Both the position numbers and the translations under genes were made by a program. This document shows, one piece after another, positions 22,736 to 34,946 of a DNA stretch of 64,000 nucleotides. How positions within the stretch are numbered: the stretch's first letter is position 1; each line of letters opens with the position of its first letter. A model generated the notes under the pieces. It worked only from the letters and a program-made list of their open reading frames with translations, did no database searches and was not told the origin of the DNA. Origin of the DNA: Strongylocentrotus droebachiensis (taxonomy: Eukaryota; Echinodermata; Echinoidea; Camarodonta; Strongylocentrotidae). The stretch spans positions 178,501 through 242,500 of the forward strand of contig JAVYIG010000595.1 in assembly GCA_035222895.1 (NCBI GenBank), read 5' to 3'.

Positions 22736-24095
22736 GTAAGTTTTTTTAATTTGTATCAATCATTATCAATTAAAACGTAGGCCTCGATTGTAACATATAG
22801 GTTATTATAAAGTGTATTCTGGTATTTACATTGTATCTATCTGTGAATAAAATGAAAGTAGGTTAAATTGAGGCTAAATTGTCTTAATAAGATCGTTATA
22901 TACATGAACAAGAAGCTCATTTTAAGAATATGGTCAATTTCTTGAGATAGTAAAAATGATCACGAGAGAGAAGGAGATAAGAGGGCCCGGCAAAATACAA
23001 AGGAAAAAAATGAAAGAGAGAGGGGGAACGAGAGAGAGAAGGAAGGACTTTGAACAGAATAACTTCTATTTTATTTTAACAGAAAATAAAACCAACAACC
23101 CGGTCATCATAAATCTATTTCTGCTTACACATTTTTATTTCATCTCCATGTACATCAGACATAATAATGATAATAATAATAACAATAATAATAATATTAA
23201 TAACACTCTTTTATATAGCGCTTAATACATCTACGATATCTCTAATCGCTTTACAGATTCAGTGTACTAGGATAATCATTGCAACATAATATAAAAGTCC
23301 TTTGGAAGCGGGGAGAGAAGTTATATTATAATGTGATATGCGCTTTACAAGAATTAACATTATCTTCATTATTATCTTTTCATGTCAGACGTATTCCACA
23401 TGAGGTTCATTTTAATACAACAGTCGATCCCCCGTTCCAGTACTACGCCCTTTATATCTTCATTTCAAATTCTGTCCTCCACTAGATAAACAATTATCTA
23501 CATGTTTAATGCATGTTTCTGCAATTCATTCACAATGCCAGCAAAAACAATTTTGAATGAAACTTAGAATTGTCCCTTACAAATCAATATTAACTTACAT
23601 GCCTTCATTCATTCCATTTCCTTGAATAAGAAAACATTAGACACTGGAATTTAAACTGTGATATAACCAGGTAAATTAAGTAATACTTAGGTATTAATAC
23701 ACGGTAAGGGGCTTATGATGTTACATCCCATATATTAAATAGTGGACACCTTCCCCTCCCCCAAAAGATGGCGTCAGTCTCAAATGACATTATACATTGA
23801 CCATTTTCCTTTGAACAAAAATTATACACAGGGATTAAAACTATGATCTAATAAGGCAGATTGATATATAGATTTCAAATGACATCATGCAATTTAATTA
23901 CCTACCTTCAATCGCATATCACTCTATTGCTTTTCCTTAAAGGTCGCAATTAAATGTATTCAGTTCAGTCTACTTGTTTTTCAACGGAATTAAAACAAGT
24001 AAAACTCAAATGACGCAATGGGCATTACGGGATTTAATGCTTAACTTTGCCATATCATTTAGAGTACAACGATAGATATCTGTCTTTTGTTGTAG
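22736..24095 (+). other. Intron 2 of the ankyrin gene
   Basis: Contains a GAGA tract (22965-23040) and a short dispersed motif at about 23155-23260. In that motif (AAT)n is followed by TTTATATAGCGCTTAATACA and CTAATCGCTTTACAG, a common tail-like repeat of marine invertebrate genomes. The remainder is unremarkable. Confidence 0.5.
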
Positions 24096-27000
24096 GGCCA
24101 ATGGAAAAGGCATACCGCTGATCTCATCACTGCAAAACAAACCATCACAACATACATCCGTTGTTTTGAATACTGAACACAAAGAAGCACAGAAAGAGCA
24201 TGTTGATGAAGAAAATAGTGTACCGTCTGATATGTCTACATTACTGCGACCTGTTGCAGATAAAGAGGGCAGAAATTCTGAGCTATTCAGAGATGTGTCC
24301 CTCGATACCAACATATTTGCTGATGACGCATGCATCCCAGTGGAAGAATGCACATCTCCCGTAAGGCCACGAACAATAATGACACTCTTAGATACCAATA
24401 CGAATGATAATCGGGGTGCAATGACATCGGAAGAAAAAATACATATGAGTGGTAGTCCTACTCAAAAATGGAAACAAGATTACCCTTTCAATCCTGAAAT
24501 AGAGCAGGTAGATGAAGAGGGAAACACACCACTCTACAAGGTAGCCTTTGAAGGTCATCTCGAAGGTGTTCAGGATCTCATTTCACAGGGAGCAAACCCA
24601 AATAAACCAAGTCAGGATGGACTCCTTCCGCTTCATGCAGCGGCCCATGGAGGACATACACACATCGTCGACTTCCTCATCCTTCAAGGAGCGGACGTAA
24701 ACATCGAATGTGACTTGGGTCAGATTCCTCTTCATGCAGCAGCATACAGGGACCATACTTGTATCATAGATAGTCTCATTCAGCAAGGATCTGATGTGAA
24801 CAAGGCAGACGTGAATGGTTGGACACCATTCAATGCTGCCGTTCAAAATGGCCATCTAGAAGCCGTCAGATATCTCATGACTAAAGAAGCAAAGCAGAAC
24901 AGATATGATGGTATGACCCCCCTCTATTGCGCAGCACAATTTGGTCATTTAGATATTGTAGATTTCTTCATTTCCAATGGCGCTGATGTGAACGAAGAAA
25001 ATTTCAAAGGGAGGATCCCTCTACACGTTGCATCTGCCGGAGGCCACTTAAAAGTCATGGAATATCTCATCCAGCGAGGATCTGATGTGAACAAGAAAAC
25101 TAACACGGGGTGGACACCGTTAAATGCTGCCGTTCAATATGGTCATCTCGACGCCGTCAAATGTCTCATGACTAAAGGAGCAAAGCAAAACAGATTTGAT
25201 GGAATGACCCCACTCTATGCCGCTGCACAATCTGGTCATTTAGATATTGTAGATTTCTTCATTTCCAATGGCGCTGATGTGAACGAAGAAGATGACATAG
25301 GGAAGATTCCTCTCCACGGTGCAGCTATTAACGGGAACATTGAGGTCATCGATTATCTCATTCGACAAGGATCTGATGTGAACAAGGAACACGTCAAGGG
25401 ATTCACCCCATTCAATACTGCCGTTCAGTATGGCCATCTAGAAGCCGTTAAATATCTCATAACGGAAGGAGCGAAGCAGAACGAATTTGATGGAACTACC
25501 CCTCTCTATTGCGCAGCTCAATTTGGTCGTTTACACATAGTGGAATTCTTCATTTCCAAAGGAGCTGATGTGAACGAAGAAGATGACAAAGGGAGGATTC
25601 CTCTCCATAGTGCAGCTGCTGGAGGCCACTTAAACGTCATGGAATATCTCATTCAGCAGGGATCTGATGTGAACAAGAAAAGTAACACTGGGTGGACACC
25701 ATTAAATGCTGCTGTTCAATATGGCCATCTAGAAGCTGTCGAATGTCTCATGACTGAAAGAGCGAAGCAGAACAGATATGATGGAATGACCCAACTATAT
25801 GCTGCAGCACGATTTGGTCATGTAGACATCGTTGAATTTTTCATTTCAAAAGGATATGAAGTGAACGAGGAACATGACACAGGGATGATTCCTCTCCACA
25901 GTGTAGCGATTAACGGTAACGTTGAAGCCATAAAATATCTCATTCAACAAGGATCTGATCTAAACAAGGGTGATGCTAAGGGTTGGACTCCATTAAATGC
26001 TGCCGTTCAAAATGGCCATCTAGAAGCCGTCAAATATCTCATGACAGAAGGAGCGAAGCAGAACAGATATGATGGTATGACCCCACTCTATTCCGCAGCT
26101 CGTTTTGGTCATTTAGATATCGTTAAATTCTTCATTTCCAATGGAGCTGATGTGAACGAAGAAGATGACAAAGGTAGGGTTCCTCTCCACGGTGCGGCTT
26201 TTACTGGGAACGTAGAGGTCATGGAATATCTCATTCGACAAGGATCTGATCTAAACAAGGGTGATGCTAAGGGTTGGACTCCATTAAATGCTGCCGTTCA
26301 AAATGGCCATCTAGAAGCCGTCAAATATCTCATAACTGAAGGAGCAAAGCAGAACAGATATCATGGTATGACCCCACTCTATTCCGCAGCTCGTTTTGGT
26401 CATTTAGATCTCGTTGAATTCTTCATTTCCAATGGAGCTGATGTGAACAAAGAAGATGACAAAGGTAGGGTTCCTCTCCACGGTGCGGCTATTACTGGGA
26501 ACGTAAAGGTCATGGAATATCTCATTCGACAAGGATCTGATGTGAACAAGAAAAATAACACCGGGTGGACGCCATTCAATGCTGCCGTACAATATGGCCA
26601 TCTAGAAGCCGTCAAATGTCTCATGACTGAAGGAGCAAAGCAGAACAGATTTGATAGAATGATCCCACTCTATGCCGCTGCACAATTTGGTCATTTACAC
26701 ATAGTGGAATACTTCATTTCCAAAGGAGCTAATGTGAACGAAGAAGATTACAAAGGGAGGATTCCTCTCTACGGCGCAGCTAACAACGGGAACATAACGG
26801 TCATTGAATATCTCATTCGACAAGGATCTGATGTGAAAAAGAAAAGTAACACCGGGTGCACACCATTCAATGCTGCCATACAATATGGCCATCTAGAAGC
26901 TGTCAAATGTCTCATGACTGAAGGAGCGAAGCAGAACAAATTTGATGGAATTACCCCCCTCCATTGCGCAGCTCAGTTTGGTCATTTACGCCTCGTCGAA

Positions 27001-30000
27001 TTCTTCATTTCCAAAGGAGCTGATGTGAACGAAGAAGATAACAAAGGGAGGATTCCTCTCCATAGTGCAGCTGCTGGAGACCACTTGAACGTCATGGAAT
27101 ATCTCATTCAACAAGAATCCAATGTGAACAAGAAAGATAACACTGGGTGGACGCCATTCAATGCTGCTGTTCAATATGGCCATCTAGAAGCTGTCAAATA
27201 TCTCGTGACTGAAGGAGCGAAGCAGAACAGATATTATGGTATGACCCCACTTTATTGTGCAGCTCATTTTGGTCGTTTACACATCGTTGAATTCTTTATT
27301 TTCAAAGGAGATGAAGTGAACGAAGAACATGACAAAGGGATGATTCCTCTCCATAGTGCAGCTGCTGAAGGCCACTTAGAAGTCATGGAATATCTCATTC
27401 AACAAGGATCCAATGTGAACAAGAAAAATAACACCGGATGGACACCATTCAATGCTGCTGTTCAATATGGCCATCTAGAAGCCGTCAAATATCTCATGAC
27501 AGAAGGAGCGAAGCAGAACAGATATTATGGTATGACCCCACTCTATGCAGCTGCTCATTTTGGTCATTTAGATATCGCTCAGTTCTTCATTTCCAATGAA
27601 CTTGATGTGAACGAAGAAGATGACAAAGGTAGGATTCCTCTCCACAGTGCAGCTGCTCATGGCCACATGAAAGTCATGGAATATCTCATTCAGCAAGGAT
27701 CTGATGTTGACAAGGCAGACGTCAAAGGTTGGACACCATTAAATGCTGCCGTTCAAAATGGCCATCTAGAAGCCGTCAAATATCTCATGACTAAAGGAGC
27801 GAAGCTGAACAGATATGATGGAATGACCCCAATGTATGCCGCAGCCCAGTCTGGTCATTTAGATATTGTCGAATTCTTTAATATCAAAGGAGCTGAAGTG
27901 AACGAAGAATATAATGTAGGTCGGATCCCTCTGCACGGTGCTTCTATTAACGGTAATGATGACGTCTTGGAATATCTCATTCAACACGGATCTGATGTGA
28001 ACAAGGCAGATGCCAAGGGCTGGACACCATTCAATGCAGCTGTTCAGTACGGCCATCTAGAAGCCGTCAAGTATCTCATGACTGAAGGGGCGAAGCAGAA
28101 CAGATATGATGGTATGACCCCACTCTATGCCGCTGCAGGGTTTGGCCATCTTGATCTTGTCAAATACTTTATTTATAAAGGAGCAGATGTGAACGAAGAA
28201 ACTGATACGGGTCGGATACCTTTGCTCGGCGCAGCTATTCACGGTAACGCTGAAGTCTTGGAATATCTCATTCAAGAAGGATCCGATGTGAACAAAAGTG
28301 ATGCCAAGGGCTGGACACCACTCAATGCTGCTGTTCAGTACGGCCACCTAGAAGCCGTCAAGTATCTCATTATGAAAGGAGCAAAGCAGAACAGATTTGA
28401 TGGGATGACCCCACTCTATGCCGCAGCACTATGTGGACATTTAGAAGTCGTTAAATTCTTCATATCCAGAGGAGCTGATGTGAACGAAGAACATGACAAT
28501 GGGATGATTCCCCTCCACGGCGCAGCTGCCAGCGGTCACATGGATGTCATGAAATATCTCATTCAGCAAGGATCTAGTGTGAACGAGGCTAATGCCAAGG
28601 GTTGGACTCCATTCAATGCTGCCGTTCTAAGTGACAATCTTGACGCTGTCAAATATCTCATGACTCAAGGTGCGAAGCAGAACAGATTTGATGGAATGAC
28701 CCCACTCTATGTCGCAGCACGATTGGGTCATTTAGATATCGTCAAATTCTTCATTTCCAAAGGAGCTGATGTGAGCAAAAGAAATGACCGTGGGATGATT
28801 CCTCTCCATGGTGCAGCTGCTGGAGGCCACATGGAAGTTATGGAATATCTCATTCAGCAAGGATCTAGTGTGAACGAGGCTAATGCCAAGGGTTGGACAC
28901 CATTCAATGCTGCCGTTCAAGAGGGCCACATAGAAGCCGTGAAATATCTCATGACTATAAGAGCAAAGCAGAACAGATATGATGGGATGACCCCACTCTA
29001 TCTCGCAGCACGATTGGGTCATTTGGATATCGTCAAATTCTTCATTTCCAAAGGAGCTGATGTGAACGAAGAAGATGACAGAAGGATGATTCCTCTCCAT
29101 GGTGCAGCTGCTGGAGGCCACATGGAAGTTATGGAATATCTCATTCAGCAAGGATCTGATTTGAACAAGAATGGTAACGATGGGTGGACGCCATTACATG
29201 CTGCAATCAGTAACGGCCATTTGGAGGTTGTCAACGTTCTCTTGGCAGAAGGAGCTCAGGGTACCAGGTTTGAAGGATTGACCCTGCTTTACATTGCATC
29301 ACGGTATGACCATGTTGATGTGGTAAAATTCCTTGTCTCAAAAGGATGTGATGTGAATGAGAAAAGTGAATGCGGGAAGTCCCCTCTTCATGCAGCATGC
29401 TACACTGGCAACATGGATATCGTGAAATTACTCGTTCACCACAAAGCTAATGTCAATGAACAAGATCGTGATGGATGGAAACCACTCGAAGCCGCTGCAC
29501 AAGAAGGACATCGAGATGTAGTAGATTACCTTGCATTGAATGGAGTAGACGTGAACGTGAGGGACATAGATGGTTCTACGCCGCTTCAGAAAGCAGCGAA
29601 CGCAGACCATCTGAATGCAATAAAAGTCATCTCACCTTGTAGAGGTGACCCGGGTGAGAAAGAAACTGGAGATCCACGTTCCCGTGGATCCCAGAAACTC
29701 ATCGGAGGAGAATATGTGACGGTGACAATGAAGGATGCAGACATGATGTCACATACGGGACAGGTACCATCTGTAGAAGATAAGAATGACTGCAATCAAG
29801 CTGATAATGCGAAGAGAGGAGACGACGAACTCTCCTCGAAGAATCTTCCCATTAGTACCCATGATGATAAAGAAAGTGGCAGAGAAGAACACAATCCTTT
29901 CATCCATGCTAAGCTGAAATATCCTGAAAAAGGTGAACAAGATCCGATGCTAGATCAGATTGAAGCAATGAAGAGCCCCGTGACAACAACTTGGGCAGAC

Positions 30001-30144
30001 TGTTCTACCCCGCGGGGACATCAGACATGGCAATACAGCGGATTCGATCCACCCCATCTACAAACCATGGAGACTGACGGTCACCCGTCTGAAGAACCGA
30101 AATCCAGATGTCACTCACTAATTGACGAAAACACGGAAACGAGA
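24096..30144 (+). CDS. Exon 3: giant ankyrin-repeat exon
   Basis: Acceptor TGTTGTAG at 24088-24095; open from 24097 to TAA at 30157-30159, with a good donor AGA|GTGAGT at 30145. An acidic leader of about 140 residues is followed by ankyrin repeats from 24520. There are three ordinary 33-residue repeats, then 15 copies of a 97-residue unit (24817-29181), then five more diverged repeats to about 29634. Unit layout is a 31-residue repeat starting GWTPFNAAVQ, a 33-residue repeat starting GMTPLYAAA, and a 33-residue repeat starting GRIPLH. TPLHAA and GHLEVV-type helix motifs are canonical. Frames of about 65 residues on the opposite strand every 291 bp are shadows. The tail after 29640 is charged and low complexity. 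Likely a cytosolic protein-interaction scaffold; partner unknown. Confidence 0.93.
24817..29181 (+). repeat. 15 x 291-bp higher-order ankyrin repeat array
   Basis: From GGT at 24817 to the next unit start at 29182 is 4365 bp, exactly 15 x 291, so no unit carries an indel. The first repeat of every unit is two residues shorter than the other two, ending AKQN-(R/K/E)-(Y/F)-D. Units 5 and 6 (25981-26271, 26272-26562) are the closest pair noticed; units 14 and 15 share the distinctive SSVNEANAK junction. Confidence 0.92.
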
Positions 30145-30627
30145 GTGAGTGGTTATTAAATGTTTCAGTTTTCTCTTAACAAAGCATATATTTGATTGAA
30201 ACTTTGTACTAGAAAGTTTAGTTTGGAAGCAACCATTCAGCCAATTCTAATGTCATCATAAAGACGACAAACAAAGATTCGTAGAAAGCAAGATTAATGA
30301 CCTTTTGAACATGGCCCTATGGTAAAGATTCCGTAATAAGTTTGCTTTCAACACACCTATGCATGATAAATGGTAGAAATAGAGAATGAAAAATTACGTA
30401 CAATAATATTATACACATTGGTCTGTTATTTGGTCTGTTGTGAGAAACAATAACGTGTTCGTTCTATGCATGTATTGTAAAGATTGTCTTACTCGTTGTT
30501 TTGTCTAATTCTTCCTAGAGCATCCATTTTAACCAAAACTAGTTTTTTCGGCATTATGTCTCCTTAGATCATTTCATTTCACAGCACTCTAATATGACAT
30601 TTTCTGAAATTAACTTTTCCCCGCCAG
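30145..30627 (+). other. Intron 3, or alternative 3' end of the ankyrin reading frame
   Basis: If the donor at 30145 is not used, translation runs four codons further (VSGY) and stops at TAA 30157-30159. That would give an ankyrin-only protein without the Ig part. If used, the intron ends at CCCCGCCAG (30627). Confidence 0.5.
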
Positions 30628-30695
30628 GGATCTTCTTCACCGATGAAGGATGGAAATGATCTACCAATCAGCGACACATCAGTGAAGTTTGAGAG
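30628..30695 (+). CDS. Exon 4 of the ankyrin gene
   Basis: Acceptor TTTTCCCCGCCAG. In phase 0 it reads GSSSPMKDGNDLPISDTSVK then FE-R. Donor GAGAG|GTACAAGT; an alternative donor six bases downstream (TACAA|GTAAAT, exon end 30701) keeps the same phase and adds two codons. Ser/Asp-rich linker, no domain. Confidence 0.5.
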
Positions 30696-30838
30696 GTACA
30701 AGTAAATATCCGTTTCTTTTATATGAGCAAACGTTATTATTCGTAGAACGAGATATATTTAATGCAAACATTTCTTCCCAAATTACTAGCATCATTGACA
30801 ACAACAGTTTTCTTCATGTTTATTGATATTCATAATTA

Positions 30839-32100
30839 TCAGGTGGGCTGTATCTAATACAGACCACCTTATATTTTTGTTAAAATTGCCTTTATCAGGT
30901 GGGCTGTATCTAATACAGACCACCTTATATTTTTGTTAAAATTGCCTTTATTATTTTTATTTATTTATTTTTCTTAATTCTCGCCACTTTTTTGTTAGCA
31001 AGATAACTTGAAATTGTCTAAATCAAATAACTTGAAATTTGGCACACATATGTATAGGCATATAGAGAAATCACAATAACGTTTTCAACCTTGACCTTGA
31101 CTGATGACGTCATCTAGGCGACATTTTGTGAAATTTTCTGAAAATCAACTCTTGTTCATATCTTCATAACCAAAAGTAATTTCTCATTCATATTTATCAT
31201 GATCAAGGTCAATATCCGTCCGGTCAATTTCAAGTCAAAAAACGCGCGCGTGCGCGTACGTCCGCGCGTCAGTGCGCGCGCAAAAAAATTAAATGCTCAA
31301 AATCGTCTCAAAGTTATTTTGCATACGTTTCAGGTAATTTTAAGCATTTTATTAAAAAACGCGCACACGCGCATGCGCGCGCGTTTTTGCGCGTAACACC
31401 ATTACAAAACATAGAATCGCCATTTTTTTTTCTTTCATGATATTTCTCATATTTTTTCGAGGAATTTGATACCATGTTTATCTCTTTATGACCATTGATA
31501 ACAAGATGAGCGTCAATTCAAGATAAATGTCTGTGCGCGCGAGCTCTTTTAATACATAGCATATATGGGCAAAAACATGCCTATACAAAATCCATTATAG
31601 CTCTTTGGAATAAACCGTGACCTTCAATTTGTTTCATATTTGGATAGAGTATGAGTCGGATATATGATTACATGTCTCATTTGGCCATTAAGTGTATTGT
31701 GACATCAACATAATGGCCTTGGAACCCAAAATACGAATTTGCATATTATGACGTCAGCATATTTATGTAAAATTGATTGTATCTCTGTAAATATTGATTG
31801 ATTTTCTTCCAAATTTCGATATGTTGTTGCTCAGATAATTCTCTACAAGCTCAATAATAACCATTTTTCATTTTGATGACGTCATTAGAGTAAAAATTTC
31901 GATTAAAGGCCTCATGTCAGCAATTTCATAATTTGCGTGTTATGACTATATAAGGTGAATTTCGTTCACATAATGAATCTACACGATATTGTTTTTTAAG
32001 AATTTTTAAGCAGTATCTCGCTTATTTTTGCTCTATTTTGTCTCAAATTTGTGTTGACCAGCCCACCTATACTTGTTCCAAACAAGTATTATATGTCTAG
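30839..32100 (+). mobile_element. Helitron-like unit 1 of array 2, duplicated head
   Basis: The 56-bp head (TC plus hairpin arms AGGTGGGCTGTAT and ATACAGACCACCT) occurs twice, beginning at 30839 and 30895. CRE palindromes lie at 31105, 31749 and 31877. A long alternating purine/pyrimidine block is at about 31241-31282 and a second at 31362-31392. It ends at CTAG 32097-32100. Confidence 0.75.
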
Positions 32101-33276
32101 TTTATTTTTCTTAATTCTCGCCACTTTTTTGTTAGCAAGATAACTTGAAATTGTCTAAATCCAATAACTTGAAATTTGGCACACATATGTATAGGCATAT
32201 AGAGAAATCACTATAACGTTTTCAACCTTGACCTTGACTGATGACGTCATCTAGGCGCCATTTTGTAAAATTTTACGAAAATCAACTCATGATCATATCT
32301 TCATAACCAAAAGGTATTTCTCATTCATATTTATCATGATCAAGGTCAATATCCGTCCGGTCAATTTCAGGTCAAATAACGCGCGCGTGCGCGTACGTCC
32401 GCGCGTCAATGCGTGCGCAAAATTTTAAAATGCTCAAAAACGTCTCAAAATCATTTTGCATACGTTTTAGGCCATTCTGAGCATTTTATAAAAAATCGCG
32501 CACACGCGCATGCGCGCGCGTTTTCGCGCGTAAAACTATTACATAACATAGAATCGCCATTTTTTTTCTTTCATAATATTTCACATATTTTTACAAACGA
32601 ATTGATACCATGTTTGTCTCTTTATGACTATTAATAACGGAATGATCGACCGTTTAACATAAATTTCCGTGCGCTCGAGCTCTTGTAATACATAGCATAT
32701 ATGGGCAAATACATGCCTATATAAAATCCATTGTAACTCTTTAGGATGCAAGGTGACCCCCCAAAAAAAGAGTATGAGTCGGAAATATGATTTCATGTCT
32801 CATTTGACCCTCAATTACTCATGACGTCATCATAATGGCCTCCGAACTCATAATTTCAATTTGCATATTATGACGTCAGCATATTTTTGGAAAATTGATT
32901 GTATCTCTGTAAATATTGATCGATTTTCTTCCAAATTTTGATATGTTCTAGCTGAGACAATGCTCTACAAATGCAAATGTCAAATTTTTTTCATTTTGAC
33001 AAAAGCATCATGGCGTTTTTTTGCGATTAAATGAGGCATGTCAATTCTTCACATTTTTCGTGTATTCTCTATAGGACATGAATTTTTCTAAAAACTGGAT
33101 TCTACATTCCCGTCTTTCGCGAGCAATATCTCCGTCGTTTTAGCTTCGTCTACGATGAACTTCAAGTATGTTTTAGCTGAGACAATAAGCTATCTCAAAT
33201 GTGCCATTTATTTTGTCTTAAATTTTAGTTGGACCAGCCCACCTATACTTGTTCCAAACAAGTATTACAAATCTAG
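32101..33276 (+). mobile_element. Helitron-like unit 2 of array 2, headless
   Basis: Joined directly after CTAG at the TTTATTTTTCTTAATTCTCG point, about 120 bp inside the full unit, so the head is missing. The last third is the most diverged of the three (for example a CAAAAGCATCATGG-type change near 33000). It ends at CTAG 33273-33276. Confidence 0.72.
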
Positions 33277-34410
33277 TTATTTATTTATTTTTCTTAATTC
33301 TCGCCACTTTTTTGTTAGCAAGATAACTTGAAATTGTCTAAATCAAATCACTTGAAATTTGGCACACATATGTATAGGCATATAGAGAAATGACAATAAT
33401 GTTTTCAACCTTGACCTTGACTGATGACGTCATCTAGGCGCCATTTTGTGAAATTTTCTGAAAATCAACTCATGATCATATCTTCATAACCAAAAGTAAT
33501 TTCTCATTCATATTTATCATGATCAAGGTCAATATCAGTCCGGTCAATTTCAGGTCAAAAAACGCGCGCGTGCGCGTACGTCCGCGCGTCAGTGCGCGCG
33601 CAAAATTTCATAATGCTCAAAATCGTCTCAAATTTATTTTGCATACGTTTCAAGTCATTTAAAGCATTTTATAAAAAATCGCGCACACGCGCATGCGCGC
33701 GCGTTTTCGCGCGTAACACCATTACAAAACATAGAATCGCCATTTTTTTTCCTTTCATGATATTTCTCATATTTTTTCGAGGAATTTGATACCATGTTTA
33801 TCTCTTTATGACCATTAATAACAAGATGAGCGTCAATTCAAGATAAATGTCTGTGCGCGCGAGCTCTTTTAATACATAGCATATATGGGCAAAAACATGC
33901 CTATACAAAATCCATTATAGCTCTTTGGAATGAGCCGTGACCTTCAATTTGTTTTCATATTTAGATAGAGTATGAGTCGGAGATATGATTACATGTCTCA
34001 TTTGGCCATTAAGTGTATCGTGACATCATCATAATGGCCTTGGAACTCAAAATACGAATTTGCATATTATGACGTCAGCATATTTATGGAAAATTGATTG
34101 TATCTCTGTAAATATTGATCGATTTTCTTCCAAATTTCGATATGTTGTAGCTAAGACAATTTTCTACTAGCTTAGTTATCACAATTTTTCATTTTGATCA
34201 CGTCATCATAGTGAAAATTACGATTAAAGGGCACATATCAGAAATTTCTTAAGTTGCGTGTTATGCCTATGGAAGGTGAATTTCGTTCACATCATTAATC
34301 TACATGACATTGTTTTTTAGCAGTATCTCGCTTATTTTTGCTCTATTTTGTCTCAAATTTTAGTTGACCAGCCCACCTATACTTGTTCCAAACAAGTATT
34401 AGATGTCTAG
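33277..34410 (+). mobile_element. Helitron-like unit 3 of array 2, headless
   Basis: Close to unit 1 in the 33300-34000 part. It ends with hairpin and CTAG 34407-34410, followed by T of the target. Confidence 0.72.
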
Positions 34411-34846
34411 TTTTGTATATTCTTCATAATTTATACAAATAATCGTTTACGAAAAAAAAGGCTTATGTACGGAAATTGTATGACATCACCTTTTACCAGG
34501 ATTAAAGCACTTTCGGATTTATTACCTGTCTGGACTTAATCCTTAAGAAGCTAGAAAACAGTGAACCAACACCTGATGCGGTACCAAGGGCACTGTCGAA
34601 GACGATTTTTTTTTAATCTAGTAATTTTTTGTTGACCACGTGTGTGCTTCTGCGATGTAAATGTATAACTATTTGTTAACATTCATACATACATTTGTAT
34701 ATTACAGAGATTTTATTCATTTGTATTCCGTTAATGGGCCAGAAATATCATCATCTGAGTAGACGCTACTCGGACCCAATTTGATTGGCTTATGTTGGTC
34801 TCTCCTTACATCTGCTAACTCTAATATCTACAATTAAATTCAACAG
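34411..34846 (+). other. Remainder of intron 4, with a possible alternative terminal exon
   Basis: An acceptor-like TATATTACAG at 34707 opens a frame that, from the exon 4 phase, reads RDFIHLYSVNGPEISSSE then TAG (ends about 34762). It could be an alternative 3' terminal exon that skips the Ig part. The support is weak: one splice site and a short frame. Confidence 0.25.
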
Positions 34847-34946
34847 CTTCCACACACACCCTCCAGCTGTCGTTCACCAAAAGTCGTATGACGGAAAGCT
34901 AGTCTCCACCCAAGGAACCTCCTCAAACCCAGTTTGGAATATCGGG
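34847..34946 (+). CDS. Exon 5 of the ankyrin/Ig gene model
   Basis: Acceptor ATTCAACAG, 100 bp, donor GGG|GTAAGA. Only the frame inherited from exon 4 (phase 2) is open; the other two contain stops. It reads SFHTHPPAVVHQKSYDGKLV onward to NPVWNIG and ends in phase 0, matching exon 6. No domain recognised. Confidence 0.5.

Larger units (their letters stand above)
30839..34410 (+). mobile_element. Tandem array of Helitron-like elements (array 2), in intron 4
   Basis: Three units: 30839-32100, 32101-33276 and 33277-34410. Each ends with arm CAGCCCACCT, hairpin ACTTGTT-CCA-AACAAGT, a 9-nt AT spacer and CTAG. The left border is A|TCAGGTGGGCTG and the right border CTAG|T. That is the A/T target, TC start and CTAG end expected of a canonical Helitron insertion, so the whole array occupies one A|T site. 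It shares internal landmarks with array 1 (TGACGTCATC-AGGCG-CATTTTGT, GC alternations, three CREs) but is strongly diverged. No transposase frame. Confidence 0.78.

Noticed and set aside
24583-29151. Series of ~65-codon minus-strand frames spaced 291 bp apart
   Set aside because: Antisense shadows of the ankyrin unit; they end and restart with each unit.
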